Source: an uncultured Clostridia bacterium
GTDB taxonomy: Bacteria > Bacillota > Clostridia > Oscillospirales > UBA644
Reading direction: 5' to 3'
Length of the DNA: 6,419 nucleotides
Assembly: GCA_904502105.1 (NCBI GenBank)
Contig: CAJGDF010000105.1
Coordinates: forward strand, 1-6,419
The notes below the pieces were generated by a model. It had not been told where the DNA came from, did not search any database, and worked only from the letters and a program-made list of their open reading frames with translations. This document shows, piece after piece, positions 1 through 6,419 of this stretch (position 1 is its first letter; each line of letters starts with the position of its first letter). Both the position numbers and the translations under genes were made by a program.

Positions 1-1
1 C

Positions 2-907
2 GGATATACTTACCGTGTTATCGGCTCCAGAATTAAAATGGAGCATGTATGTTTTGTAAAAGGTACAGACCAGGTTGCAGAATCCGTCTCCGGTATTCTC
101 GCAGTTTCCCTTGGCGCTCTTAAAGAATATAATGACGAAAAGTATGATAAGATCAATTTCGTCAAAAATGTTATGCTCGAAAATATTCTTCAAGGGGATA
201 TTTATGCAAAGAGTAAAGAAGTACGTTTTGCTGATGAAATGCCCCGTGTTGTCATTCTTATCCGTCTTCTTGACAGAACAGAAATTTTTGCATATGACAT
301 TATTCAGAGTCTTTTCCCTGAAAAAGCAAAGGATTTTATCATTAATGTTGGTGAAAACGATATTGCTCTCGTAAAAGAGGTCAAGCCTTCCATTGAGATA
401 AAAGACCTTGAAAAACTTGCTCATTCTATTGTTGATACGCTTAACAGTGAATTCTATACCCGTGCTGTTGTTGGTATCGGCTCTGTTGTTGAATCCATAA
501 AGGATCTTCCCAGATCATATAAAGAAGCTCAGGTAGCTATCGAAGTCGGTAAAGTTTTTGACGTTGAAAAAGTTATAATGAGCTATAATAATCTCGGTAT
601 CGGACGCCTTATTTATTATCTCCCCACAACACTTTGTCAGACTTTCCTTGACGAGATATTCAAAAAAGGATCTATCGATTCACTTGACCATGAAACCCTC
701 TTCACTATTCAGAAATTTTTCGAAAACAATCTGAATGTATCCGAAACCTCAAGAAAGCTTTTCGTTCATAGAAATACGCTTGTTTACCGTCTTGAAAAGA
801 TCAGACGTCTTACAGGTCTCGATCTTAAAGAATTTGACCATGCAATCGTATTTAAGGTAGCTTTGATGGTTCGTAAATACCTTTCTTCCGATCCCATGAA
901 ATTTTAA
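2..907 (+). CDS. CdaR/PucR-like transcriptional regulator, 5' end missing
   Basis: Probable DNA-binding regulator. The reading frame is open to the left edge of the window, and the residues before the first ATG (base 38) read on smoothly (GYTYRVIGSRIK), so that ATG is most likely an internal methionine and the N-terminal part lies outside. About 301 residues are visible. Roughly bases 215-570 encode a GGDEF-like middle domain of the CdaR type, not expected to make cyclic di-GMP because no GGDEF motif is present. Bases 718-820 encode a C-terminal helix-turn-helix of the PucR/CdaR class, with the characteristic stretch NVSETSRKLFVHRNTLVYRL followed by EKIRRLTG. The gene ends in TAA, 105 bases before ftsE on the same strand. 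Relatives of this type often sit next to ftsEX in Clostridia (recalled family context). Whether it controls ftsEX is inference, and its ligand cannot be judged because the sensor region is missing. The family call is firm; the name cdaR is not applied. Confidence 0.87.
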   Translation, partial: GYTYRVIGSRIKMEHVCFVKGTDQVAESVSGILAVSLGALKEYNDEKYDKINFVKNVMLENILQGDIYAKSKEVRFADEMPRVVILIRLLDRTEIFAYDIIQSLFPEKAKDFIINVGENDIALVKEVKPSIEIKDLEKLAHSIVDTLNSEFYTRAVVGIGSVVESIKDLPRSYKEAQVAIEVGKVFDVEKVIMSYNNLGIGRLIYYLPTTLCQTFLDEIFKKGSIDSLDHETLFTIQKFFENNLNVSETSRKLFVHRNTLVYRLEKIRRLTGLDLKEFDHAIVFKVALMVRKYLSSDPMKF

Positions 908-960
908 TTTATCACACAACACACATATACACAGATATATTTTAGGGTAAGAGAAAATAC

Positions 961-983
961 TCGGATATTTTTCAGTCGGATAT
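961..983. repeat. 8-base direct repeat upstream of ftsE
   Basis: TCGGATAT occurs at 961-968 and again at 976-983, 15 bases start to start, in the gap between the regulator gene and ftsE, about 30 bases before the ftsE start codon. The rest of the gap (908-1012) is AT-rich with a CA-rich left end. The nearest promoter-like match is TTTAGG (941-946), 17 bases, GATATT (964-969), which is too weak to call. The repeat could be an operator for the neighbouring regulator, or chance in AT-rich DNA. Confidence 0.3.
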
Positions 984-996
984 GAATTATTCCTTG

Positions 997-1004
997 AAAG
1001 CGAG
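997..1004 (+). promoter_or_regulatory. Weak ribosome binding site for ftsE
   Basis: AAAGCGAG lies 8 bases before the TTG start of ftsE. It is a poor match to AGGAGG, in contrast with the perfect site before ftsX. It is the only purine-rich stretch at a suitable distance. The ftsE frame is closed by a TGA at 995-997, so the start must lie to the right of that stop. Confidence 0.45.
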
Positions 1005-1012
1005 TAAAAACT

Positions 1013-1786
1013 TTGATAGTATTTAAAAATGTAAAAAAAACGTATCCTAACGGTACGGATGCCCTTAACGGGGTAGATATAAAAATCGATGACGGCGAGT
1101 TTGTTTTTATAACAGGTCCGTCGGGTGCAGGTAAAAGTACAATGATTCGTCTTCTTACCTGTGAAGATGTCCCTTCCGAAGGCAAACTTACTGTTGACGG
1201 AACAAATCTGAAACGTCTTTCTCATCGTCAGATTCCCAAATACAGACGTAAGATCGGCGTTGTTTTTCAGGATTTCCGTCTTATCCCAACCTTAAATGTT
1301 TTCGATAATGTCGCTTTCGCAATGCGCGTTGTCGGCAGGGGAGGCAGAGAGATAAAAAGCAGGGTAATGGCAGTTCTTAAAATTGTCGGCCTTGAACATA
1401 AGATCTCTGTTTTTCCCGAACAGCTTTCCGGCGGTGAACAGCAAAGAGTTGCTCTTGCAAGAGCTATTGTCAACAGTCCTTCGATAATCATTGCGGACGA
1501 GCCTACCGGTAACGTTGACCCGGAAATGTCAATCGAGATTATGAAGCTTTTAAGCTCGATAAACAGAAACGGAATTACCGTCGTTGTTGTAACTCATGAG
1601 CAGCGTCTTGTGCGTGCATTCAAAAAAAGAGAGATCCGCTTAAAGTACGGTAAGGTTGAGTTTGACACAGCACTTGAGCCTAAAACCCGTGCGGAGGAAA
1701 AAGAAGCGGAAAAATCAAAAACTTCGGAACCTTCAAAAAACAGATCTTCCGAATCCGATAATAAGGAGGCTGCCGAAAATGTTTGA
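1013..1786 (+). CDS. ftsE: Cell division ATP-binding protein FtsE
   Basis: Cytoplasmic ATPase of the FtsEX complex, which couples ATP hydrolysis to control of peptidoglycan hydrolysis outside the membrane. 257 residues. All ABC motifs are present: Walker [10 protein letters not shown] (35-43), Q-loop Q86, signature LSGGEQQR (138-145), Walker B IIIADEP (158-164) with E163 as catalytic base, and switch histidine H195. The N-terminus ([20 protein letters not shown]) is typical of FtsE. The start is TTG: a stop 16 bases upstream in frame leaves no earlier ATG or GTG, and this start puts the N-terminus where the family begins. The ribosome binding site is weak. The core ends near residue 216. A charged tail of about 40 residues rich in Glu, Lys and Ser follows, making the protein some 30 residues longer than FtsE of E. 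coli or Bacillus. The last 8 bases overlap ftsX, which fits translational coupling. Confidence 0.96.
   Translation: MIVFKNVKKTYPNGTDALNGVDIKIDDGEFVFITGPSGAGKSTMIRLLTCEDVPSEGKLTVDGTNLKRLSHRQIPKYRRKIGVVFQDFRLIPTLNVFDNVAFAMRVVGRGGREIKSRVMAVLKIVGLEHKISVFPEQLSGGEQQRVALARAIVNSPSIIIADEPTGNVDPEMSIEIMKLLSSINRNGITVVVVTHEQRLVRAFKKREIRLKYGKVEFDTALEPKTRAEEKEAEKSKTSEPSKNRSSESDNKEAAENV
1763..1769 (+). promoter_or_regulatory. Strong ribosome binding site that fixes the ftsX start
   Basis: AAGGAGG sits inside the 3' end of ftsE, 9 bases before the ATG at 1779. It supports that ATG over an upstream in-frame ATG at 1656, which would add 41 residues lying wholly within ftsE. The strength of this site next to the weak ftsE site suggests FtsX is not translation-limited by ftsE. 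Confidence 0.85.
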
Positions 1787-2660
1787 TAGTTTTATTTTTC
1801 TTATAAAATGTGCATTTAAAAGCATTTTTAAAAATTGGCTTCTCACTCTTGCTTCCGTAACCGTTCTTACAATTTGTCTTGTAACGCTCGGTTCATCCAT
1901 TCTTCTTTTTGATAACGTAAACCTTTTTATCGATGAGGTTGGCGACGAAAGTCAGGTCGTTGTTTTTCTTGATGAAACATTGACTACCGAACAGATAAAC
2001 GGAATACATCAAAAGCTTCTTCAAATCCAGAATATCAAAAATGTAAATTATGAATCCAAAGAGATGGCTCTTCAGAATTACCTTGAGTCTATGGGTGAAA
2101 ATGCTTCTCTTTTTTCTGATGTAACATCTGAAGTTTTACGAAATTCCTTTATTTTTAATGTAAAAGATCTCACTAAATTTGATCAGACAATGTTTGAGAT
2201 CAATAAAATAGACGGTATTTCACGTGTCAGAGACCGCAGAGAAGTAGTTTCTCGTATAAACGACATAAGTCAGATCGTCCTTATGCTTGCATTCTGGATC
2301 ATAGCCATTTTAATCGTTATTTCTATCCTTGTTATAACAAACACAGTTAAGGTTTCGGTTTATTCGAGAAGAATCGAACTGAACATAATGAAATATGTCG
2401 GTGCTACCGACTTCTTTATCCAAATGCCTTATTTTATCGAGGGTATTATAATCGGTATCGTAGCAGGTATCTTTACCCTTATTTTAACCTATTTTACATA
2501 CACAAACATTCTCTCACCCATAATTTACGATTTAGGTCTTTTTACTCCGGTTCCGATGCAGAGCAAAATCTTTTCATTTGGTTTGTTCTACATTATCGCA
2601 GGTGGTCTTATCGGTATGATAGGTTCTGTTTATCCGGTTAAAAAGTACCTGAATGTATGA
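1779..2660 (+). CDS. ftsX: Cell division permease-like protein FtsX
   Basis: Membrane partner of FtsE; it passes the ATPase cycle to an extracytoplasmic peptidoglycan hydrolase or activator. 293 residues, normal for the family. A short cytoplasmic N-terminus (FKSIFKNW) leads to membrane segment 1 (about 21-44), a large outer domain (about 45-165) that in relatives binds the coiled-coil partner, segment 2 (about 166-188), a cytoplasmic loop with the conserved RIELNIMKYVGAT (198-210) that contacts FtsE, segment 3 (about 217-243) and segment 4 (about 266-286). The outer domain starts with the family-typical QVVVFLDETLTTEQ and ends with INKIDGISRVRDRREVV. The start is chosen from the perfect AAGGAGG 9 bases upstream and from the family N-terminus. 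It overlaps ftsE by 8 bases and is followed after 13 bases by the M23 gene, the likely partner of its outer domain. Nothing is broken or missing. Confidence 0.96.
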   Translation: MFDSFIFLIKCAFKSIFKNWLLTLASVTVLTICLVTLGSSILLFDNVNLFIDEVGDESQVVVFLDETLTTEQINGIHQKLLQIQNIKNVNYESKEMALQNYLESMGENASLFSDVTSEVLRNSFIFNVKDLTKFDQTMFEINKIDGISRVRDRREVVSRINDISQIVLMLAFWIIAILIVISILVITNTVKVSVYSRRIELNIMKYVGATDFFIQMPYFIEGIIIGIVAGIFTLILTYFTYTNILSPIIYDLGLFTPVPMQSKIFSFGLFYIIAGGLIGMIGSVYPVKKYLNV

Positions 2661-2673
2661 AAGGTAACTATAC

Positions 2674-3912
2674 ATGAAAAAATTTGTATCATTTACTCTT
2701 GTTTTTTCTCTTGTTCTAACACTCATTTTTTCAATGACTTCTCCGTCTCTTGCTGAAACAGATGAGTTTACTCAAGAAGATGCGGCTTCTCTTGAATCTG
2801 CTCAGAAAAAACTTGACGAAATCAATAAACGTCAAAATCAGCTTTCTTCAGATATTAATAAATATTCTTCTCAAAAAAATTCGGAAGTAAAGGCAAAACA
2901 AGCTCTTGAGCAGAAGATTTCTGCAACTGAAGAAAAAATCGATACTATCGAATGGGTTCTTGATAACCTCGAAACAAGACTTCAGGAAAAAAATGCCGAA
3001 CTTGAGTTTGCGCAGCTTGAATACGATGAATATTACGAAAAATATGTAGCACGTATCCGTGAAAACTATGAGATGGGTACATCTACATATCTCGAAGTTC
3101 TTCTCCTTTCAGAAAATTTCTCCGATATGCTTACCCGTTACGATTATATCCGCGATATGATGGATTATGATAAACAGCTTCTTGAGTCTATGCAGGAGAA
3201 CATTACGTTTATCGAACTTCTTCGATCCGATATAATTGCCGATCAGCAAATGCAAAATCAGGCTCTCTCCGATTTAACTGAAGAAAAGAAATCTCAGTCT
3301 TCTCAGGTAGAGGAGCTCAAAGAACGAATTTCTTATATATCTGAAAATATCGATGAACTTCGAGATGAACAGGAAGAATTTGCCCGTCTTGAAGCTGAAT
3401 TTGAAGCTGAGATCAATAAACTTCTTGATAAAAAGAAAAAATATGCGGGCGGCGCATTTATGTGGCCCCTCGATTCTAAATGGAAAAGAATCTCTTCTCC
3501 TTTTGACTGGCGTACATATAAAGGAAAGAAAGAATTCCATTATGCTATTGATATCCCCGCAGATAAGGGCAGTCCTATCTATGCTTCAGCTGACGGTACT
3601 ATAATTTACTACAGTTGGACCAACACCGGCGGCGGTAATAAATGTGTTATCGACCACGGTTCAAAACTTGTTACGCACTACAATCACATGGATGCATTCG
3701 TTCCTGCATTAAAAGAAAAGTTTAAAGTAAACGGTTCTGTAGATGTTAAGAAGGGTGATATTATCGGTTATGTCGGAACTACCGGCAACTCTACCGGTAA
3801 CCACCTTGACTATAAGATTCTGTACGACGGAACGGCTGTAAACCCTGCTGATTATGTAACACCCGATGGATCTACTCCTAAAAAGGATATAATGGATCTT
3901 CTTAAAAAATAA
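2674..3912 (+). CDS. Secreted coiled-coil protein with M23 (LytM) domain, likely FtsEX partner
   Basis: Probable peptidoglycan hydrolase or hydrolase activator controlled by FtsEX, comparable in layout to EnvC. 412 residues. The signal peptide has KK at 2-3, a hydrophobic core at 4-21 and a likely type I cut after SLA (27/28). Two long coiled-coil stretches (about 35-120 and 165-255, rich in Glu, Gln, Lys and Leu) form the part that in EnvC and PcsB docks onto FtsX. After a short GG linker (259-260), the M23 domain spans about 262-396. H289 and D293 form the HxxxD zinc motif (HYAID), H338 lies in HYNHM, and H377 is the first histidine of the final HxH. The last position of that motif is D379 (HLD), where the family has the third zinc ligand. 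The protein may therefore be an altered enzyme or an activator without activity of its own; Asp can bind zinc, so loss of activity is not certain. AAAGGT 8 bases before ATG is the ribosome binding site. Its gap to ftsX is only 13 bases. Confidence 0.92.
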   Translation: MKKFVSFTLVFSLVLTLIFSMTSPSLAETDEFTQEDAASLESAQKKLDEINKRQNQLSSDINKYSSQKNSEVKAKQALEQKISATEEKIDTIEWVLDNLETRLQEKNAELEFAQLEYDEYYEKYVARIRENYEMGTSTYLEVLLLSENFSDMLTRYDYIRDMMDYDKQLLESMQENITFIELLRSDIIADQQMQNQALSDLTEEKKSQSSQVEELKERISYISENIDELRDEQEEFARLEAEFEAEINKLLDKKKKYAGGAFMWPLDSKWKRISSPFDWRTYKGKKEFHYAIDIPADKGSPIYASADGTIIYYSWTNTGGGNKCVIDHGSKLVTHYNHMDAFVPALKEKFKVNGSVDVKKGDIIGYVGTTGNSTGNHLDYKILYDGTAVNPADYVTPDGSTPKKDIMDLLKK

Positions 3913-3928
3913 TTGAAAGAGGTTTTTA

Positions 3929-5146
3929 ATGAAACCGAGAAAAGGAATACGACCCGGAACAGTATTTTTTCTTATAGTTGTTACGGCTTTTGTTTCTGCT
4001 GCTGCGACTTATTATTATGTCAGTTCGTTGGTTAATGACCTTGGCAGAAACCAGACAATGTATCAAAAACTTGATATTATAAACCAGGTTATTTCACGAA
4101 ATTATATTCTTCCAATAGATGCTGTTGACGGATACGATAATATTATCGACGGCATTGCCGCAGGCTATATTGAAGGTCTCGGTGATTCTTCTTCATATTA
4201 TCTTAACGAAAAAAATTACAAATCAGCATCCATTACTCAGGATTCTACACATATCGGAATAGGAATTGTATATTCTTATGATATGGGTACAGGCGGTATT
4301 TCCGTTGACTTTGCAAAATACGGTTCTCCCGCAAGCCTTGCAGGTTTGAAAAAGGGTGACGTTATTATTGAGATTAACGGTGTCAACGTTACCGAAGACG
4401 GCTATAAAAAAGCCGTATCCAAGCTTTCCGGTGAAGAAGGCTCTTCTGTTGTGTTAACTGTTGTCCGTTCCGGTGAGAGTGATCTTCTTTCTTTTACAGT
4501 AACAAGAAACTCCTTTGTTCCCGAAACCGTTCAATACCGTCTTATCGAAAATAATATAGGCTATATTTATATTAACGAGTTTGACAGAACAACTCTCACA
4601 AGCTTCAATGTTGCCCTTGAAGATCTTTCAAATAAAGGTGCTAAAGGTCTTATTCTTGACGTCAGATTTAATGCAGGCGGCAATTTTGATTCTGTTATTG
4701 AGGTTCTTGACAGAATTATGCCTTCCGGTATAATTGTTTCAATAAGAGAAAAATCATCTGATAGCCTTACCCCGTATTTCTCGGATGATAAAAATCTTTC
4801 ATTCCCGATCGTTGTTATTCAAAACGAAGAAACATCAGATGTTTCCGAAGTTTTTTCAGCAGCACTTCGCGATACTGAAAAAGCAATCGTTGTAGGTACA
4901 ACAACAAAAGGGGTAGGTGTAGGTCAAAGAGATATTCCTCTTTCCGACGGTACCGCTATTCATCTTTCAACTTATGAATATGTAACTCCTGCAGGCGAAA
5001 GATTTAACGGTATTGGTATCGCACCTAACTATGTTATAACTCTTGATGAATCCAAATCTGACCGTTTTGAAGACCTTTCGATAGAAGAAGACGATCAGCT
5101 TCAGCTCGCTCTTTCTAAGCTTAAAGAGCTTATGGGTATGCAGTAA
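3929..5146 (+). CDS. Membrane-anchored S41-like protein, catalytic residues lost (pseudoprotease)
   Basis: Relative of C-terminal processing peptidases (CtpA/CtpB), probably inactive. 405 residues. A basic N-terminus (KPRKGIR) and one membrane segment (about 11-33) place the bulk outside the membrane. A PDZ domain spans about 108-193 (GSPASLAGLKKGDVIIEING), and the S41 fold about 200-375. The usual SASASE motif reads TSDVSE: D304 occupies the catalytic serine position. The usual TFGKG reads TKGVG: V329 occupies the catalytic lysine position, exactly 25 residues later as in active members. Glu at +3 (E307) is kept. Other conserved spots have drifted too: RNNPGG is RFNAGG (246-251), and the N-terminal DPY motif is DSSS (86-89). 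The frame is intact and the fold motifs remain, so this is not a decaying gene but a diverged paralogue. K327 lies two residues from the lost lysine and might be offered as a substitute, but there is no serine for it to activate. GAAAGAGG before ATG is a good ribosome binding site. Possible role: binding, presenting or regulating substrate for the S41 peptidase encoded next. Confidence 0.9.
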   Translation: MKPRKGIRPGTVFFLIVVTAFVSAAATYYYVSSLVNDLGRNQTMYQKLDIINQVISRNYILPIDAVDGYDNIIDGIAAGYIEGLGDSSSYYLNEKNYKSASITQDSTHIGIGIVYSYDMGTGGISVDFAKYGSPASLAGLKKGDVIIEINGVNVTEDGYKKAVSKLSGEEGSSVVLTVVRSGESDLLSFTVTRNSFVPETVQYRLIENNIGYIYINEFDRTTLTSFNVALEDLSNKGAKGLILDVRFNAGGNFDSVIEVLDRIMPSGIIVSIREKSSDSLTPYFSDDKNLSFPIVVIQNEETSDVSEVFSAALRDTEKAIVVGTTTKGVGVGQRDIPLSDGTAIHLSTYEYVTPAGERFNGIGIAPNYVITLDESKSDRFEDLSIEEDDQLQLALSKLKELMGMQ

Positions 5147-5169
5147 TTTTTAAAACGAAGGTTTTTAGA

Positions 5170-6312
5170 ATGAATAAAAACAGACGCAATATATTTCTTG
5201 CAATAATTCTTACATTTATAATGACCGTTTCATTGTTCTCTTTTGTTTCATGCGGTCTTGTAAATGTTACTTTTAACAACCATGCAAATTCAACAGCAAT
5301 AGACGGAAAGCTTGCCGAAATCAACAGCTTTATTGACGACTATGCAATCATGCCGTTTGATAAAGAAGAAGCTCTTTCAAATGCGATATTTTTCTATGTT
5401 GCATCTTTGGAAGATCCTTACTGCTCGTATATGGATGCCGACGAATATGCGACTTATCTCGAAGAACTTTCAGGTTCATTTACGGGTATAGGTGTTAATG
5501 TTATAACAACTTCCGAAATTCTTGAAAACGGTCTTCTTATCTACCGTGTAATCGGCAATTCTCCCGCAGAATTGGCAGGTCTGAAAAACGGCGATATTAT
5601 AATTGAAGCTGACGGTGTATCTTTTATAAATTATCCGTACGAAGATGCTGTTGATCTGATGCTTGATGAACTTGGAACAACTATCAATCTTGTCGTTGAC
5701 AGAAACGGCGAACGTCTTGAGTTTAACATTGTACGTCAGAATTTTACAAAACGTCTTGTCGATTATGAAATAATCGAAAATCTCGGATATGTAACCGTAT
5801 ATCAGTTCGAGGCCGCTGCTCTCGATCAATTTAAAGCCGCTCTTAATGAGCTTGAAAAAGCAGGCGTTAAAGGCTATATTTTTGATATGAGAAATAATCC
5901 CGGCGGTGAACTTAATACTGTAAAAAATATGGTTGATCTTCTTGTCCCAAAAGATGAGATTGTTGTTTTACAGTACAAAGATTATGAATCGTCTCTTTAT
6001 GCTTCCGATAACGATTATATAGAAAAACCTTGTGTCGTTCTTATCAACGGCGAATCCGCTTCTGCTGCAGAACTCTTTTCATCTGCTCTGAGAGATATTC
6101 GCGGTTCAAAACTTATCGGTGAACAGACATTCGGTAAAGGTGTCGGACAAACGTCTTTCTCGTTAAGCGACGGTTCCGCTCTTAAATTTACAACATTCCG
6201 TTATGTAACAAAGAGCCGCTATAATTATGACGGAATCGGGCTTGAACCTGACTATGTCGTAGAACTTCCTTTGGAAGATACTGTATATTATTACTGTATG
6301 TCCAGACAGTAA
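5170..6312 (+). CDS. S41 C-terminal processing peptidase, predicted lipoprotein
   Basis: Serine protease of the CtpA/CtpB family with a Ser-Lys catalytic pair, acting outside the membrane. 380 residues. The N-terminus (NKNRRN, then a hydrophobic stretch 8-27) ends in FVSC, a plausible lipobox with C28 as the lipid-modified residue. Then come the family motif DPYCSYMDADEY (82-93) with ELSGSFTGIGV after it, a PDZ domain (about 104-190), and the S41 core with RNNPGG (241-246). The SASAAE motif holds catalytic S298 and E301, and TFGKG holds catalytic K323, 25 residues after the serine, so the protein looks active. The C-terminus stops soon after the conserved GIGLEPDYVVELP, without the acidic DxQLxxAL helix seen in its neighbour, so it is perhaps 15-25 residues short. 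Tandem stops TAA-TAG end it. GAAGG 8 bases before ATG is the ribosome binding site. Likely substrates, from what S41 proteases do elsewhere, are peptidoglycan hydrolases, possibly the M23 protein encoded upstream. That link is inference. Confidence 0.93.
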   Translation: MNKNRRNIFLAIILTFIMTVSLFSFVSCGLVNVTFNNHANSTAIDGKLAEINSFIDDYAIMPFDKEEALSNAIFFYVASLEDPYCSYMDADEYATYLEELSGSFTGIGVNVITTSEILENGLLIYRVIGNSPAELAGLKNGDIIIEADGVSFINYPYEDAVDLMLDELGTTINLVVDRNGERLEFNIVRQNFTKRLVDYEIIENLGYVTVYQFEAAALDQFKAALNELEKAGVKGYIFDMRNNPGGELNTVKNMVDLLVPKDEIVVLQYKDYESSLYASDNDYIEKPCVVLINGESASAAELFSSALRDIRGSKLIGEQTFGKGVGQTSFSLSDGSALKFTTFRYVTKSRYNYDGIGLEPDYVVELPLEDTVYYYCMSRQ

Positions 6313-6346
6313 TAGACGTTTTGCTGTGACTACTGGTATTGAGGTT

Positions 6347-6365
6347 TTTGGTTACTTTAACCAAA
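6347..6365. repeat. Inverted repeat (8-base stem, 3-base loop) after the last gene
   Basis: TTTGGTTA and TAACCAAA pair perfectly around CTT, and GG at 6343-6344 could add two pairs with CC at 6366-6367 across a TT bulge. It lies 34 bases after the last stop codon. No T-run follows on either strand and the stem is AT-rich, so it is a poor intrinsic terminator. An operator or a small RNA hairpin is equally possible. The rest of 6313-6419 shows no gene that I can support. Confidence 0.4.
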
Positions 6366-6419
6366 CCGCTACTAATTCGGATTATCAAATGGGGGTCGCA
6401 CCATCCAGTAAAACACCTA

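Noticed and set aside
936..969. Possible -10 boxes TATATT (936-941) and GATATT (964-969) before ftsE
   Set aside because: Neither has an acceptable -35 box at 16-18 bases; such matches are expected by chance in AT-rich DNA.
749..1225. 158-codon open frame on the - strand
   Set aside because: It runs antisense across the regulator's helix-turn-helix and the ftsE Walker A region, and its product is Cys/Tyr/Lys-rich without family motifs; a shadow of real coding DNA.
1656..1778. In-frame upstream extension of ftsX from an ATG at 1656
   Set aside because: It lies wholly within ftsE, has no good ribosome binding site, and gives a Lys/Arg-rich leader unlike FtsX; the ATG at 1779 has AAGGAGG at ideal spacing.
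4904..4918. K327 of the first S41 protein as a shifted catalytic lysine
   Set aside because: It is 23 rather than 25 residues from the serine position, which is itself Asp, so no Ser-Lys pair can form as in the family.
5476..5829. 117-codon open frame on the - strand
   Set aside because: It is antisense to the PDZ and core of the S41 peptidase, with no recognisable motif and no promoter or ribosome binding site context.
6188..6388. 66-codon open frame on the - strand at the right end
   Set aside because: It overlaps the 3' end of the S41 gene antisense; the product has no recognisable features.
6366..6419. CRISPR repeat, tRNA, tmRNA or T-box element in the G-rich right end
   Set aside because: GGGGGTCGCACC faintly recalls parts of such elements, but there are no repeats, no cloverleaf and no T-box consensus in the visible bases.

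Overview
The window carries a compact cell-envelope gene cluster, all on the + strand, from a low-GC Firmicute of the class Clostridia. Three things point there: AT-rich coding DNA, AGGAGG-type ribosome binding sites, and the order CdaR/PucR-like regulator, ftsE, ftsX, coiled-coil M23 protein, S41 peptidase, which I recall as common in Clostridia. Leucine is written mostly as CTT rather than TTA, which suggests a gut-type lineage (Oscillospirales-like) over classical Clostridium. That last step is only an impression from codon use.

Layout: bases 2-907 hold the 3' part of a regulator gene with a GGDEF-like domain and a C-terminal helix-turn-helix; its true start lies left of the window. A 105-base gap follows, with an 8-base direct repeat and no convincing promoter. 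Then come ftsE (1013-1786, TTG start), ftsX (1779-2660, overlapping ftsE by 8 bases), a secreted coiled-coil plus M23 protein (2674-3912), a membrane-anchored S41-like protein (3929-5146) and a lipoprotein S41 peptidase (5170-6312). Gaps from ftsX onward are 13-23 bases, so ftsE to the second S41 gene probably forms one transcription unit. The last 107 bases contain an inverted repeat and no gene I can support.

How the genes may work together: FtsEX is an ABC-type complex that, in other bacteria, uses ATP hydrolysis to switch an extracytoplasmic coiled-coil partner that cleaves peptidoglycan or activates enzymes that do (EnvC in E. coli, PcsB in pneumococcus, CwlO in Bacillus). The M23 protein is the obvious partner here. 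The two S41 proteins would lie on the outer face of the membrane, and S41 proteases in other bacteria degrade peptidoglycan hydrolases.

Two points stand out. The first S41 protein has lost both catalytic residues (Ser to Asp, Lys to Val), while its neighbour keeps both at the family spacing, so the pair looks like a pseudoprotease next to an active protease. The M23 domain has HLD where the family has HxH, replacing one zinc ligand, so it may be an altered or inactive hydrolase used as an activator.
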